From Aspidiotus rigidus (taxonomy: Eukaryota; Arthropoda; Insecta; Hemiptera; Diaspididae): a stretch of 64,000 nt of DNA. The stretch is taken from NCBI GenBank assembly GCA_035079385.1, contig JAVHKY010000028.1, forward strand, positions 1,922,001 to 1,986,000, read 5' to 3'. The notes under the pieces were generated by a model, which saw nothing but the letters and a program-made list of their open reading frames with translations, had not been told where the DNA came from and ran no database searches. Positions 23,137 to 34,249 of this stretch are shown here, in pieces. Within the stretch, counting starts at the first letter, position 1, and each line of letters begins with the position of its first letter. The position numbers and the translations under genes are program-made.

Positions 23137-24930
23137 CTTGGTAACGATTGACCTGGTTGGTCAATGTAATGCCATTGTGATCGTATGTAAAATCATTTTG
23201 TGCCTGGCAAATAATTTTTGCAACCGGGAATGAAAAACAGCAAAGGGTATGCGGCGAAGAAATTTCAATTTAAAACCAAAGGAGAAGAGAAAATTGACTT
23301 GGGAGCCGACTCAGGTCCAGAAGATTTGGTAGAATTGAGAATACATTCCGAAAAATAAGCTAAAATAGAGAAGTAAGCTAACAGGATGGCATTAGGAAAA
23401 ATTTCAAGTAGAGAGTAGAAAGGAGAAATACATGAATTTCGAGAGTGAGAAAACGTTAGAAAATCCCGTTTCGAGAACAGAGGACAAAGTTAACTAAGGC
23501 GTCGATGCGACCCTTCAACTTTTCTCACCCTCATTTCATCTTATTGACCAAGCAGCTGTTGAGAAATTACTCTCAAAAAGGCAGTCGAAAGAAAGGATAG
23601 TTTCAACAGGCGTGGTAATGGAAGCCAATTTCCATTCTCCTGCATACGTTTTTCACGGGTTGTGATTAAAAAATTTATAGGTACTTATCGACTCTGACGT
23701 GGTTTCCTCCCCGTCTCAGCATATCATATCTCATAATTTTTATGATTCCTTCTTCCGGAATACCACGTAATATAATTCAATTACAATCTCTCAGCGCGGT
23801 ACCTTAAAAAATTGGCTAATTATGTCTATCAAGCCGAAGTTACATAAATACCGTGCTCGATGTGAAATATTTTCTCTTCCATTATTATTGTGTAGGTGAC
23901 TCGAACGTCACTCAAGATGTTGTACCCTTTATCTAAGTACACATAAACATAAAATGTCGTTCATCTATTGTTATTTCATACAATACGCACGCACACTAAA
24001 TATTATTCGCCTAATGAACGTATTTTGTAATTCAAAAGTTACGCATTTTAAACGAAGTCGTCATTAGAACTGCGTGAGCGAGGAAGTCACATGCGACATA
24101 ATCGTACGTAAATTAATCAGAATAATTTTAACAAATCTCTACAACGAAAATCCGTACAGAGGGATTTCCTATTTCAATAACTTTTTTCGTAGTTATTTTT
24201 CTCTTTCCTAACTCGTCCCCTCTCCATCGAAATACGAGTATAATACAGCCGTTGCGCCTATGATGCCATGAAAAAAAAAAAAAACGAAATTACCGCATTA
24301 TAAAACGTCAACTTTGAATGCATCGCGTGCTTGTTTCTAATTTCCCCTTATTGACCATACGTATATGTACGAACGAGTGCAATTTGGTGTAATAACAAGT
24401 AGTTATAGTAAACGTACGTGTATACATATAAATAGCGAGTCATTACAAAGTAACGTCATCACTCATTCACCACAAACTGAAATCACTCGTTTAAACTCAA
24501 CATTACAAGAAAAATAAACATAAGGGAAAAAAGAGAATGAAGAAATGAGGACGAGGAAGAACAAAGCAAAATTGGTATTTTTTGGCTCAGAATTTGAAAT
24601 TTTTCTCAATTCCTACAGTAGCTCAAGGCCCACTATACTGAATGAAACGGATACTAGACTTATACCTCAGAAAGTTATGAGCCTAGTGCAGACTTGATAC
24701 CAGTATGGGATAATTACAGAATAGTATAGCAGTAATATACTGATTGAACCTGATACTGTGTTCATACTTCGATGCTTGAAAGTTTTCCAAGTCTCGAGGT
24801 AACATGGATAATAATGCAATTTCAGGTTCAGACCCCAGCACGTATCAAAATAGAAAAAATGCTTACGCAGCCGCGTAAGCAACACACGACTTTTCACCTG
24901 TATCTACAATCAAGTTTTTTGCTTAAACTT
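23137..24930. other. Non-coding DNA, nothing recognised
   Basis: AT-rich with scattered CpG. No frame or repeat is supported. Confidence 0.4.
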
Positions 24931-24934
24931 TAAC

Positions 24935-26060
24935 TCTAGTACTCCAATTTATTCAATGAATCGTTTTCTCAATAAGATACTGTCATCCTCACCATCTCTT
25001 GCCTCTCTAATTGATTCTTGATCATCTCCGATTCTTAAGCATCTTTCAATGTTGGTTGTTGTAGACTCACACACACACCCATCCCATCACTTATATCCTT
25101 CTTTCATGCTCTCATTGCGATTCTAATACCTCCCTCATTCAACATATCTTTTCCTGTCCCAAATTAGTTTTACTCCCGAACTCCTGACTTAACCCTCACA
25201 ATCACATAGAAGCACTATCAGATGACTCCCCATTTGTTGTCAACATCTTTCAATTCTTCCAACAATTAAATTTCTTTTTCCACATCTTCACTTTTCAAAA
25301 CCACTGAGCTCCCACTCTCTTAGTAACTCGTCAATTTAAAAGAAATCTAAATGTAAATTTAAAAAATGAAATAATTTCTACCTCTGCCTACAAGTCATCA
25401 TTTCGCTCAAGTCCTTTCTTCATAACTCCAACTTATTCTATAAATCGTTCTTTCAATGAGGCTCACATAATATATCCTCACCATCTCTCACCCCTCTACT
25501 CATAATTCATTCTTGATCATCTCCAATTCCCGAGCATCATTCTATGTTATTTCCAGCTGCTCTTCTCTTCGCATGCAATCATAATTTGTATTCACGCTCT
25601 CATCGCAATCTATGAGAGAATAACCGAAAAATGTTATTGAACCGCCTCTTTTTATTTTCAAAACTGTGTTGTCCTTGCACGTATAAAAAGCTTTTTCCTT
25701 GAAAAATGTTATCTTTAAGAGGATTAAAAACGCACACTTATGGATAAAAACTCGAAAGAGTTCTGCAATAGCAACCGCCCCACCCCATTTTGCAAGCATG
25801 GGAGCAAGAACATCGCGTCATTATACGCCCCACCTTAAACCGGAGTATTTCAAAAGAATTTGATGTTGGAATTAAAGTGTTATTGAAAACTAAGTTGTGT
25901 ACCTCGCGTAGTCTCATGTTGTTGCCACAGAGTGTGAATAAGGGTTAGCCACAGAATCAGTCACCCTAGACTCACACACATACACTTCTCATCCCTCATC
26001 TTATGCTTCTCTCATGCTTTCATTCCCTCTCCCACATCTGAACTCAATAACAACACCAAG
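24935..26060 (+). repeat. Three diverged direct repeats, CT-rich, about 480-540 bp apart
   Basis: Copies start at about 24935, 25418 and 25960. The first two share TCCTCACCATCTCT, then ATTCTTGATCATCTCC and TCTCATCGCAATCTA-like strings. The third shares CTAGACTCACACACA and TCTCATGCT with the first. The purine/pyrimidine skew is strong. No coding. Confidence 0.6.
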
Positions 26061-26144
26061 TTTATTATAACTCCCTAGTGACAGGCTCTTATTAGCTCAT
26101 TAATTGAAAAAAAAATTAAAAGAAAAGAAATAAAATGAAACATG

Positions 26145-26365
26145 AAAGATTATACGCAAAGGATCGCTCACCAATACTATAGCATATCCTTACATAACAT
26201 TCATTCATGAGAAACTCAACACAAACAAGCAAATCTTTCACACATATAAAACCATTTCATCACTCAAAAAAATGACAAAATTATACGCAAAGGATTGTTG
26301 CACTAATACTATACTAACACAACATTCATTCATGACAGACTCAACACGAACGAACACATCCTTAA
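26145..26365 (+). repeat. Two-copy tandem repeat, about 130 bp unit
   Basis: ATTATACGCAAAGGAT occurs at about 26149 and 26280. Each copy is followed by AATACTATA and then AACATTCATTCATGA.A and ACTCAACAC. A simple tandem duplication with moderate divergence. Confidence 0.7.
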
Positions 26366-26683
26366 AATTTATTCATAAAGAGCGTATCCTTACGTGTGTG
26401 AACAGGTAACCCAAAAAATGAATAAAACTAGCTACAACTACACTGACAATCTACGTAATCAAAGGTTACCCTTCGCTTTTGATGACGAAAGCGACTACCT
26501 GAAGTTTAGTACTACAAAAATATTATAGTAGCTCGAATATTTGCAAATTTCATCAAATTAGTTCACGCTTCAATTTGAGATTTCTCACGAACCAGACATC
26601 GTATCAACACCAAAAGTTCACAATTACATTTTTAGACATGTAAATTACAATATATCAACATTTGAAAAAAATTGAACCAACCA

Positions 26684-27750
26684 TATCGACGTTGTATGCA
26701 CCTGGACTGGTCCCCCAGATCTCCTTGATGAGTTTCTGAGGTATCTCAATCCTGGTACCCTTCCATCAATTTACGTTGGAAATAGGGGTATTTTCCATTA
26801 ACTTTTTGGATTTATCGATCTCTATAATAGACGGTATCCATAAGTTTGGAATTTACAGGAAAGATACTACGACCGATGTTTTAGTCCACGGAGGTTCGTT
26901 CGGTCCTGTTGCTCATAAGATGGCTGCCTTTCATAGCCTAGTTCACAGACTGACTCGTATTCCTTTCAGTCAGTCTACCTTGAAGAAAAAAATACTCACA
27001 ATCAAATATCTGGCTAGAGTGAATGGGGTCAATATCGACGTTGACGTGATGGTTCGGAGGAAAGTTAGAAGGAACGTTCTTGATTCCACCACCTCCCTCC
27101 CCGAGACACGATCCACGATCGTCGTTTGCGATGGATCAGTCTCCCTTTCCTGGGGAAGTTCTCCCTCCAATTGGGTCGGGCCCTTCGCCCGTTTGGCTTC
27201 AGACCCGAGTTTTACATCCCTATCACAGTCAAGAGGTTGTTTGTGAGGCTGAAGGACCCCATACCCGTTGTTGAGGTGAGTGGTGTTTATAAGTTAGAAT
27301 GTAGGGATTGTGGAGGCTTTTATATTGGTGAGACCAGCCGCCAAATGAAAGTTAGAGTAGCTGAGCACCTGAAGTCTCGGAAGAAGGGACACTTAGGGGA
27401 GTCAGCTTTTGCTGATCATTTGAGAAACAGTGGCCACAGCTTCCACGAGGGATCCGAAAAGCTCCTCCTTAAGGAGAATTCTTACCGTAAGTGCATTGCC
27501 CTCGAGCATATAGAGATAATGCGTCATCTCAACACCGATGGTATCACTGTACTCAACTCGTACATTCCTGAAGATGGCCTGATTGAACTGGTTCATGATT
27601 CACCGTTTGGCCAATCTTAATACCTTGTTTTTCTCCTCTGTTCGTTAGTTGCATTCACTTCAGGCTTGATGATGGTTTATTAACCGAAAGCGCTCGTCGT
27701 CTTATATTTTTTCTGTGGTTTGCATTGTTTACTCTCCCTTCGGAGTATTC
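26684..27750 (+). pseudogene. PLE copy, 5'-truncated (family C), nearly full 3' half
   Basis: Starts at the RT motif-C region (YVDD-like, frame broken, then CTWTGPPDLLDEFLRYLNP). It continues with SINFLDLSISI, GIYRKDTTTDVLVHGGSF, the linker and, after a frameshift near 27100, WISLPFLGKFSLQLG and GVYKLECRDCGGFYIGETSR to a stop at about 27620. The GIY-YIG part (27126-27620) is uninterrupted. The 3' UTR carries TTGATGATGG..CCGAAAG (27665-27689) and a TACTC/GAGTA hairpin (27730-27747). The copy abuts another PLE in the opposite orientation. Confidence 0.85.
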
Positions 27751-27756
27751 GTCCTT

Positions 27757-29060
27757 TCGCGTTTAGTGATGTCTTTGTTATTCCGGTGTCTAATAATTTC
27801 GATATTTTCCAGAGCCAACCGCTTGAAGTACGAATTCTCCCTATGAAGGAGGGCCTAAGACCCCTCCTTAAACTTATGGCCCTCTCGATTAAGTGATCAG
27901 AGAATGCCGATTTATCCAGTTTACCCTCCTCCAAAACCTTTTTATGCTCAGTTACCCGAATACGGAGCTGGCGTCCAGTCATCCTTGCATAGATACCAGA
28001 GCAATCGTTACACGCTACACCGTAAACTCCACCCCTCTAGGCCACCGGAAAGAGGTCTTTTAAATTCACAAACAAACTTTTACCCGTATTAGGATTATAA
28101 AATGCTGGGCGAAGGATACGTCCCAACTTCGAAGAGAACTTGCCAAGGAAAGGAAGTCTAGTCCACCTCTCTCTACTGTCTAGGTGATCTCTGGGGGGGG
28201 GGAGGTTGTGGAGTCGAGGCATTTTCCAGTGAGCCTCCTCCGGACCATAAAGTCGACGTCCACCCTAACTTGATTTATCATGGCCAGGTGCTTGATCGTT
28301 ACAAGTTTCTTTTGGATAGCCGCCTGACGCAAGGGTGTATGAGTCAGTCGATGAATTAGGCTATTGAAAGCTGCAATCTTATGGGCAGTAGTACAAAAGT
28401 ACGACCCGTGGATACAACATTGGTCGACGTTTCTTTTCTATAAATTTCAAATTCGTGGACGCCATCATTAACAGAGACGAACTAATCCAAAAAGTTTATT
28501 GATGAGCCACCTACTTCCAATGTGAGTTTTACGGAAGGATATTGGTTATTTAAATATTTGAGGGACTCACTCAGGAGTTCCACAGGACTGGTCCACGAAC
28601 ATAAAACGTCGTGTATACGTACCTTTGCCTTTAGTAGACGTGACTTAAGAACACCTGGCCGGAAGAAAATAAATCAATTTCAAATTTTGAATGAAGAGGA
28701 TACTCAAAGGTGTAACACGAAAGAAGATGCAAAGAACCGCACGAAAATTTCGTGCGGTCCTTTGCATCTTCTTTCGTGTTACTCCTTTGAGTATCCTCCT
28801 CCTTATGGATGACTGTAATTTTATACAAAAACGTATCGATGCGTTCAAATTTATGTAGACATAAATACCTCCGAAATGAGCGAACCCAAGAGGGAACCAA
28901 TGAGAATCGCCACTTCTTCGGGGAACTCAAAAAAATTACCATCGAACTTACAAAAATTAGGGGACCAGCAGACAATTAGAAGGCCAAAGAATTCCGCAAA
29001 TTCTTTGTGAGGGACATCAGCTTCAACTTCCACAAATACGAGTATAAAAAAATTCTGGAA
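27757..29060 (-). pseudogene. PLE copy, minus strand, truncated at both ends (family B/C type)
   Basis: From about 29045 down it encodes ADVPHKEFAEFFGLL, CWSPNFCKFDG, SLISEVF, FEIDLFSSGQV, the linker (ERWTRLPFLGKFSSKLGRIL) and part of GIY-YIG (MTGRQLRIRVTEHKK), ending near RHRNNKDIT. The conserved 3' UTR module is absent, because the copy is cut at the junction with 26684-27750. A 156-bp foldback sequence sits inside the RT region. Several frameshifts are present. Dead. Confidence 0.8.
28688..28843. mobile_element. Foldback insertion in a PLE with 9-bp target duplication
   Basis: 28696-28798 is an almost perfect palindrome (arms about 51 bp, spacer near zero, about two mismatches) with GAGGATACTC at the left and its complement at the right. 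The insertion is flanked by TTCAAATTT on both sides (28679-28687 and 28844-28852), while related PLEs have one such site. The right 45 bases lie outside the palindrome. A 9-bp duplication would fit a MULE-like non-autonomous element. It has no coding capacity. Confidence 0.7.
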
Positions 29061-30780
29061 AAATTTTCACTGTTGGAGTCTATGTAAATTGGTTCAAAGA
29101 ACTTGTTAGAAAAAACCGATCCCCTCCCTGAGAAGTCTGCGTCCAGTGTAGAGGGAGGCAAACATCTCCCTAAAGTCGATTTTTCGCATTAATCGCGAAA
29201 ACGAACGCAGTTACAGAGAAAATACATCAGTCCAGAAGATTTTCATAAAATTTCATTTAAAAAAATATGATGGACATTTTACCGTGCGGATGCTGGAGCT
29301 AGAGAACATTAAGAATAAGTGATTTTTCCAAAAGTGCTAAAGGACGCACTTTCTTAAACAACGTGATGCTTGTACACTGAGTGCTGCTAGATCTCCATAC
29401 AGCTCATCAACATATGAGGAGCGCAGATGTCTATCTAACAAAGATGGAGGTAAGGAATTACACGTCGTATATTTTTACTGCATTTTTTAAAATTTGTTCA
29501 TTTAACTAGTAATTCACGCATGGGGCATCCTAAATAGTATATTTTTCGCTTTTGTACTCGCAAATTTCTGAATCACCCATGGGTATAGATTTGCACGCGC
29601 ACGCACACACGCACGCGGGGTGTACTCGCGAATTTCAAAATCGGGGTACGGTGAGACAAAAGACACGAAACATGTCAACACCACGATTCTGCGTACCGTA
29701 GAGTATGCGACAAGAATTAGAGCAGAAATCCCAAGGTCTGCAAGGTACTCTTGCTTGTTCCAGGTGTCAAATCTCCAGTAAGCCGAGGTCTGCAAGCTCG
29801 AGACAAGCGCTACAATTGCTGGAGCAGCAATCCCACGGTCTGCAATTCCGATTTTCGTTTTAAATCTTCTTGAAATAGGGCCTTACAAAAAATCAGAGCG
29901 TCATGTCGTATGTTTCGCGTAGGTATTTGTGTTTATACTTTTCGTGGTCGTGTTTATATTCCACGGCAAGAATTGTGATACAAAATAGAACGCCAACATT
30001 TTCAATTGACGCAGAGGCAACAAACAACTACCAAATCAATTTGCCAAAGCTTTTCTGTATTGGCTTCGTCAATTTTATCGAGTCGCGGTACCTATGACAA
30101 CTATAAAAAGGAAGAAATATTTCTGGAATTATTGCCCGCAAGACGCGGTTGAAGTATACGTGAAATCTGAATTACGCGCGATATAGCGAAAAATTTTTTC
30201 AAGTTCGAATGCGCGATATTTTATTGTCGAATTTGCCAAACATGCAGACCATACACTAATTTTGCGACTTATTCAATTTTTTTGCTGCTGTTCGGGCGCC
30301 ACTATCGTGACGACGGGTAAGGGTTGAGTCAACTATATGTATAAGGACAAATCAAAGTATTCAGAGTTCCGATATTTTTAATTAACACGGCTTGATCACA
30401 TGCATACTACAGTGTACACATTTCTTACAACTGAAATTGACGGACTGAACCAATATTTTTTGTACTATTCAATCGTATAATCTAATTATTGTTATCATGC
30501 GCACAATTATACAATAGCCTCATCGAATCCTCAATTAGATACCATGTAAAACATTGGAGAAGTTCGAAAAAGACAGAGGCACGTATACGTACAGAAAGAA
30601 AGAAAATCGTTATAAAGAGATGGTAGAGGAAATGCATAATTATTATGTTATACGAACAGACAAAAGAATTGATTTTGAATAGACGTTAAGAGTCGACGAT
30701 ACGAATATTGAAGAAAAGCGTGGCGCAAAGCGTCACACAGGGACACAGCTGTGACACGTATGAGAAAGACTTACTTTACA
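29061..30780. other. Non-coding DNA with short dispersed repeats
   Basis: 29565-29650 contains, in reverse, the string (GTACTCGCGAATTTC.GAAT) that also occurs at about 44775-44865 and 45107-45140. At 29725-29850 the strings GCA(G/C)AAATCCCA.GGTCTGCAA-like repeat two or three times. No gene is seen. Confidence 0.5.
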
Positions 30781-30812
30781 GTTGCAAAATTCTGCCAAAT
30801 CAAGTTCAATTC

Positions 30813-31126
30813 TTATTCGTCGGTCTCGGAGTCTAGACTGGCCGGATCGGGCGGATTGGCCGGATTGGCCAGACTTGAAGCAATGAAAGTTCTCAAGTCG
30901 TGAACCCTGAGCAATAGTGTATTTTTCATCGCCCAATTGGTATTTTCTACGAAACCTTCGTACTGCGCTAAACAATCCATGACGTCGTGACCATGGGCGG
31001 ACATATCGAAAGAAGGCTTCTTCAAGTCGTGTTTCAACTCACGGAGTGCTTCCTCTAACGTTTCCGCAGTTAATATCATTAATTCATCTGCCGGCACATT
31101 CCTTTTTGGTGATTCCTTTAATCCTG
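30813..31126 (-). CDS. Probable terminal exon of an unidentified host gene
   Basis: The minus strand reads about 104 uninterrupted codons after an acceptor-like TTACATCCAG (about 31127). It begins GLKESPKRNVPADELM, runs through a leucine/acidic helix-like part (LTAETLEEALRELKHDL) and SMCLAQYEG-like sequence (DVMDCLAQYEGFVENTNWAM), and ends in an acidic tail DPASLDSETDE before a stop. Composition is that of a soluble, partly helical protein and unlike any element in the window. A preceding exon may end at about 31191 (ending FVSRTGD, donor GTTTGT), which joins in phase. I do not recognise the family. Confidence 0.5.
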
Positions 31127-31240
31127 GATGTAATACAATACGAATTGTCAGTTTTTTTTGTTTGAAAATGATATATATTCTCTTACAAACCGTCTCCGGT
31201 TCGCGATACAAAACGGTAAATATCATTTTGAAGACGAAAC
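31127..31240 (-). other. Possible intron and upstream exon of the same gene
   Basis: On the minus strand, TATTTCAG near 31246 could be an acceptor. It is followed by a short open stretch (LVLFRLQNDIYRFVSRTGD) to about 31191, then GTTTGTAAG as donor. The intron would be about 64 bases. Joining gives a Gly codon and keeps the downstream frame. The support is phase only. Confidence 0.3.
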
Positions 31241-31639
31241 AGAACGAGAAACTGAAATACTACCAACGTTCCATGTTCATCACAAAAATATTCATTTCTA
31301 TGGAAGTTATTAGCAATTATTGAGACAGAGCAGAGATAGTCAATTCGCCTTGCAAATTTAATCAAATTATGCCAACTTATTCGCTTTGTTTCAAGGTTCT
31401 TTTTTTTAACCATCCTTTATATCAGGGGCTACCCGAGGCAAATATGTCTACAAGCGTCAGTGCAAACGCGAGCGCGTTCGCTGTGACTTGGAAAAATTTT
31501 GAGCTAATCTCTTGGAATAGTTCCCTAGCCCAAAGTGCTGATACATAAAACGTGATGCATGGGCAGTCTCACCAATATCATTTTCCCATGGTGCGCGTTC
31601 AGGATACACCGGAGTATTCGAGACGTATTAGAAAAAAAG

Positions 31640-31800
31640 TAATGCGGATGGTCGCAGTTTCAAGGAAGGGTACGAAGTCCTCCTCCATAGTGAGAATTCA
31701 TGCTTCTAACGTATCGCGCTCAAACATATAGAAATTATACGCCATCGGAACAGCGACGACGTTGTCGTACTACTAAACAGGTACCATTCCTCAGTCTTCG
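31640..31800 (+). pseudogene. PLE C-terminal scrap
   Basis: Encodes the last part of the GIY-YIG region in one main frame: FKEGYEVLLHSENS, then a stop, then ALKHIEIIRHRNSDDVVVL. It corresponds to SFKEGS..LLHKENSYF and ENMEIVRHLNSDDVTVL in the best PLE copy. Flanks carry no 3' module. Confidence 0.75.
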
Positions 31801-32244
31801 GCGTTTAGTGCGCGTTGGAGCCGCGGGTAGAGCCTTCAGGCGTATCCCAGGCGGCTAGTCAACTATAATAACGAAAGTTGACTAAAAAACAAAACGACGA
31901 CAAGCCGAAGCCGATGAACAGATTTTGCTCGCCGATGGTAGCGAGACGATCACGAAAGGATTTCCGGAAGTTTTCGGGCCCCCCAACGTCAGACTAAGAT
32001 GAATTATTTTCGTGTTCTACAAAATATGAAAGAATATCTAAAGCATCTCACTCACGGATCGCCCCAGGACATCAGACGCGCCAACACTTGATCAAGAATC
32101 ACCCTGAAAAAGGAAATACGTTTGTCAATTTTGTGCCGATCGTTTTTTCAACAAGACCACATTGCAGACCCATCGAACAAACTGTCCCGAACGGCAAAAG
32201 ATCGAATCGGGCAACTCAACAAATTATTGAGGATCGATTCTCAA
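31801..32244. other. Sequence left of a nested PLE, possibly the 5' part of PLE A
   Basis: No clear protein. The last 12 bases before the inserted PLE (32233-32244, ATCGATTCTCAA) recur at 34243-34254, directly before the best PLE copy. This segment may therefore be the upstream piece of that copy, separated by the insertion. Confidence 0.4.
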
Positions 32245-32486
32245 TTATCGAAACTCATAATGAGTGAGTGAGGTGTAAGTAGAGCACTAATATTGAAAAA
32301 GGGTTTTTTCAATTGTACCCGTGGAGCTGTCCTGATTCAGATCTAAAAATAGAACGTTAAGAACGAAATCAGTCGCTCAATACGTCTACATTCCGCCGGA
32401 AATTTTTGGAACGATACCAGCATACGCAACTGAGTTACCCGTCCCAGAACCATCACCAGACACGAACCAGTCGCAATTAACTACGA

Positions 32487-32762
32487 ATGGCCGAAAACCC
32501 GCAAACCAGCAAAGGTGCACTCGCAACCCCGCCAACCCCCGCACCTAATCTGACAGTGCCTATACAAGAGGCTTCGCAGACGCTTGGACCAGCGCTTTCA
32601 GCCGACTTGAAACTAAGGTGTGGTAGAAATGATAATTTGTTCATCGCCCACGACCTTATAGCCGAAATAGAAAAAAAAAAATTAGAAGCCATTGCAGACG
32701 TTGCAATGGCACTGGGGAACCCGCAATTCCTTAACTCGACCTCTCAGGTGGTGTGGAACTGA
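32487..32762 (+). other. Open frame of 91 codons, function unknown
   Basis: Starts MAENPQTSKG, is Pro/Ala-rich at first (ALATPPTPAPNLTVPIQEAS) and has a charged helix-like end (IAHDLIAEIEKKKLEAIADV). It lies between the 5' inverted repeat of the PLE and its RT fragment. It may be the N-terminal part of another element's protein captured there, or chance. I do not recognise it. Confidence 0.3.
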
Positions 32763-32806
32763 GTTGATAATCTTGTCATACGAAATTATCATTCTACATT
32801 CCCACC

Positions 32807-32895
32807 TATCATATATAGCTCGGAAGTCACAATTCTTCCAAGTCCCCCTCCTATCATATATAGCTCGAGACTTGAAATTCTTCCAAGTCCCGTAA
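32807..32895. repeat. Minisatellite, two units (TATATAGCTC family)
   Basis: Two units of about 43 bases, each with CCTATCATATATAGCTCG, a GA..CTT.(A)AATTCTTCCAAGTCCC end. Related units occur at about 45345-45405 (same strand) and 51455-51580 (opposite strand). A short CCTAACCTAAC follows at 32897. Confidence 0.75.
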
Positions 32896-32969
32896 CCTAA
32901 CCTAACGTGCGGACGCGGACGTTTTCTGAGGATGTAATCTCCTAACAAAATGGATAGCGGGTTCCCCGC

Positions 32970-33780
32970 TAAAAACTGGGCCAGATATGTAGATGATATC
33001 CTAATGGTGTGGTCAGGCACTGATGGACAGGCACTGATGGACAGGTGGCTTTATTCCTTTCAGAAATGAACGCGATGAATGAGAGCATCAAATTCACAGT
33101 AGGAAAAGGCAATGAGACTATCAACTATTTGAACCTTACACTCACAATGGAGAACTATAGGATAGAATACAAAATCTACAGGAAGCCGACGCACACTGAC
33201 ACCATCATTCCAAATGACTCCTACCACCACCCCAGGCACAAGTTAGCGGCAATCCAGAACTACTGCTATCGCGCAATTTCTATCCTCAAGAACAACGAAG
33301 AGACGAGGAAAGAGATCGAGATAGTAAAGCAGATCGCAGAAGCCAATGGCTACCGCAGATGTGTGGTGGAGGGAGTCTTTGGGAAAATGGAAACAAAGAA
33401 AGGAACCCATGATAGCATAGTCAGAAAGTACTCCGGATCGATACCATATATAGGAAAGTACACAAACAAGGTGATAAAAGCGTTCAATGGCTATAAGATG
33501 TGAATGTGGGTATCCAGAATAACCAACCCATGGTGAAGAGAATCAGCAATGACCAGACGGAACAAAAGGACAAGGAAAGCCTAAGCGGAGTGTACAAGCT
33601 CAGTTGTGAACAGTGCGAGGAGATCTATATCGGTGAGACTGGAGAAAGTTTGACATCAGGAGAAAGGAGTACAAAACTTCGAGGGAGAAAGAAGATGGCA
33701 AGTCACTGTTTGGGAAACACTGTAACGAGGAAAACCACGATGGAGATGGAATATTTGAAGTCATACACGTAGAGAATCGC
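32970..33780 (+). pseudogene. PLE RT palm to GIY-YIG, second family
   Basis: Begins in the RT palm with WARYVDDILMVWSGTDG (about 32977-33025, intact YVDD). A short duplication shifts the frame, and 33045-33503 continues with MNESIKFTVGK, YLNLTL, EYKIYRKPTHTDTII and the linker (GSIPYIGKYTNKVIKAF). 33500-33772 has GVYKLSCEQCEEIYIGETGE, the start of GIY-YIG. The IYRKPTHTD style is that of Penelope/Poseidon-type PLEs and differs from the family A-C copies. The fingers and N-terminus are missing, so the copy is 5'-truncated. Frameshifted beyond 33660. Confidence 0.85.
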
Positions 33781-34249
33781 ACAAAGAGAAGAAAACTCTG
33801 AGAACAAATGGAGATTGCAAAAGCCAAGAGGAAGAAAGCCTGCCTCTTGAACAATGTAATCACATTTGACAGCGAAAAATTATTCGGCCTGGTGATTGGA
33901 CGAGAGAAGAAGAACGGAACCAACCAATGAGACGGCAGGAATCCAGGTAGCCAATAGAAACGCAGCATTCAGAACAATAGATTGAACCAATCACAAAGCA
34001 GTATGTTTTAGCCAAAAAGAACACAATGTCACATTATTGTAAGAATAAGTTTCTAAGAAGTGAACCAATCACAACACAGCATTGTTATAGCCAATAAGAT
34101 CACAGTGTTATACTATTAAAAACTCATGGTTAAGGCCTTGTTCTCCAGTTGCGACACAACTGATGATGGGATAACACCCGAAAGTACTCTTGTAAAAGCA
34201 ACTAATAAACTAGATTTGTACAATTGAAAAAACCCTTTTTCAATCGATT

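Larger units (their letters stand above)
32245..34242 (+). mobile_element. Second-family PLE with inverted 3' terminus at 5' end and 12-bp flanking duplication
   Basis: A 27-base string at 32292-32318 is the exact reverse complement of 34218-34244 at the 3' end. The flanks share the 12-mer ATCGATTCTCAA (32233-32244 and 34243-34254). The 3' UTR has CTGATGATGGG..CCCGAAAG (34160-34183) and a terminal hairpin TTGAAAAA-ACCC-TTTTTCAA (34224-34243). The coding part starts about 32950. Confidence 0.8.

Noticed and set aside
28522..28975. Open frames on both strands with mirrored peptide content
   Set aside because: An effect of the palindrome at 28696-28798, not genes.
32896..32906. CCTAACCTAAC as telomeric repeat
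   Set aside because: Only two units; an insect-type telomere or interstitial array would need many more.
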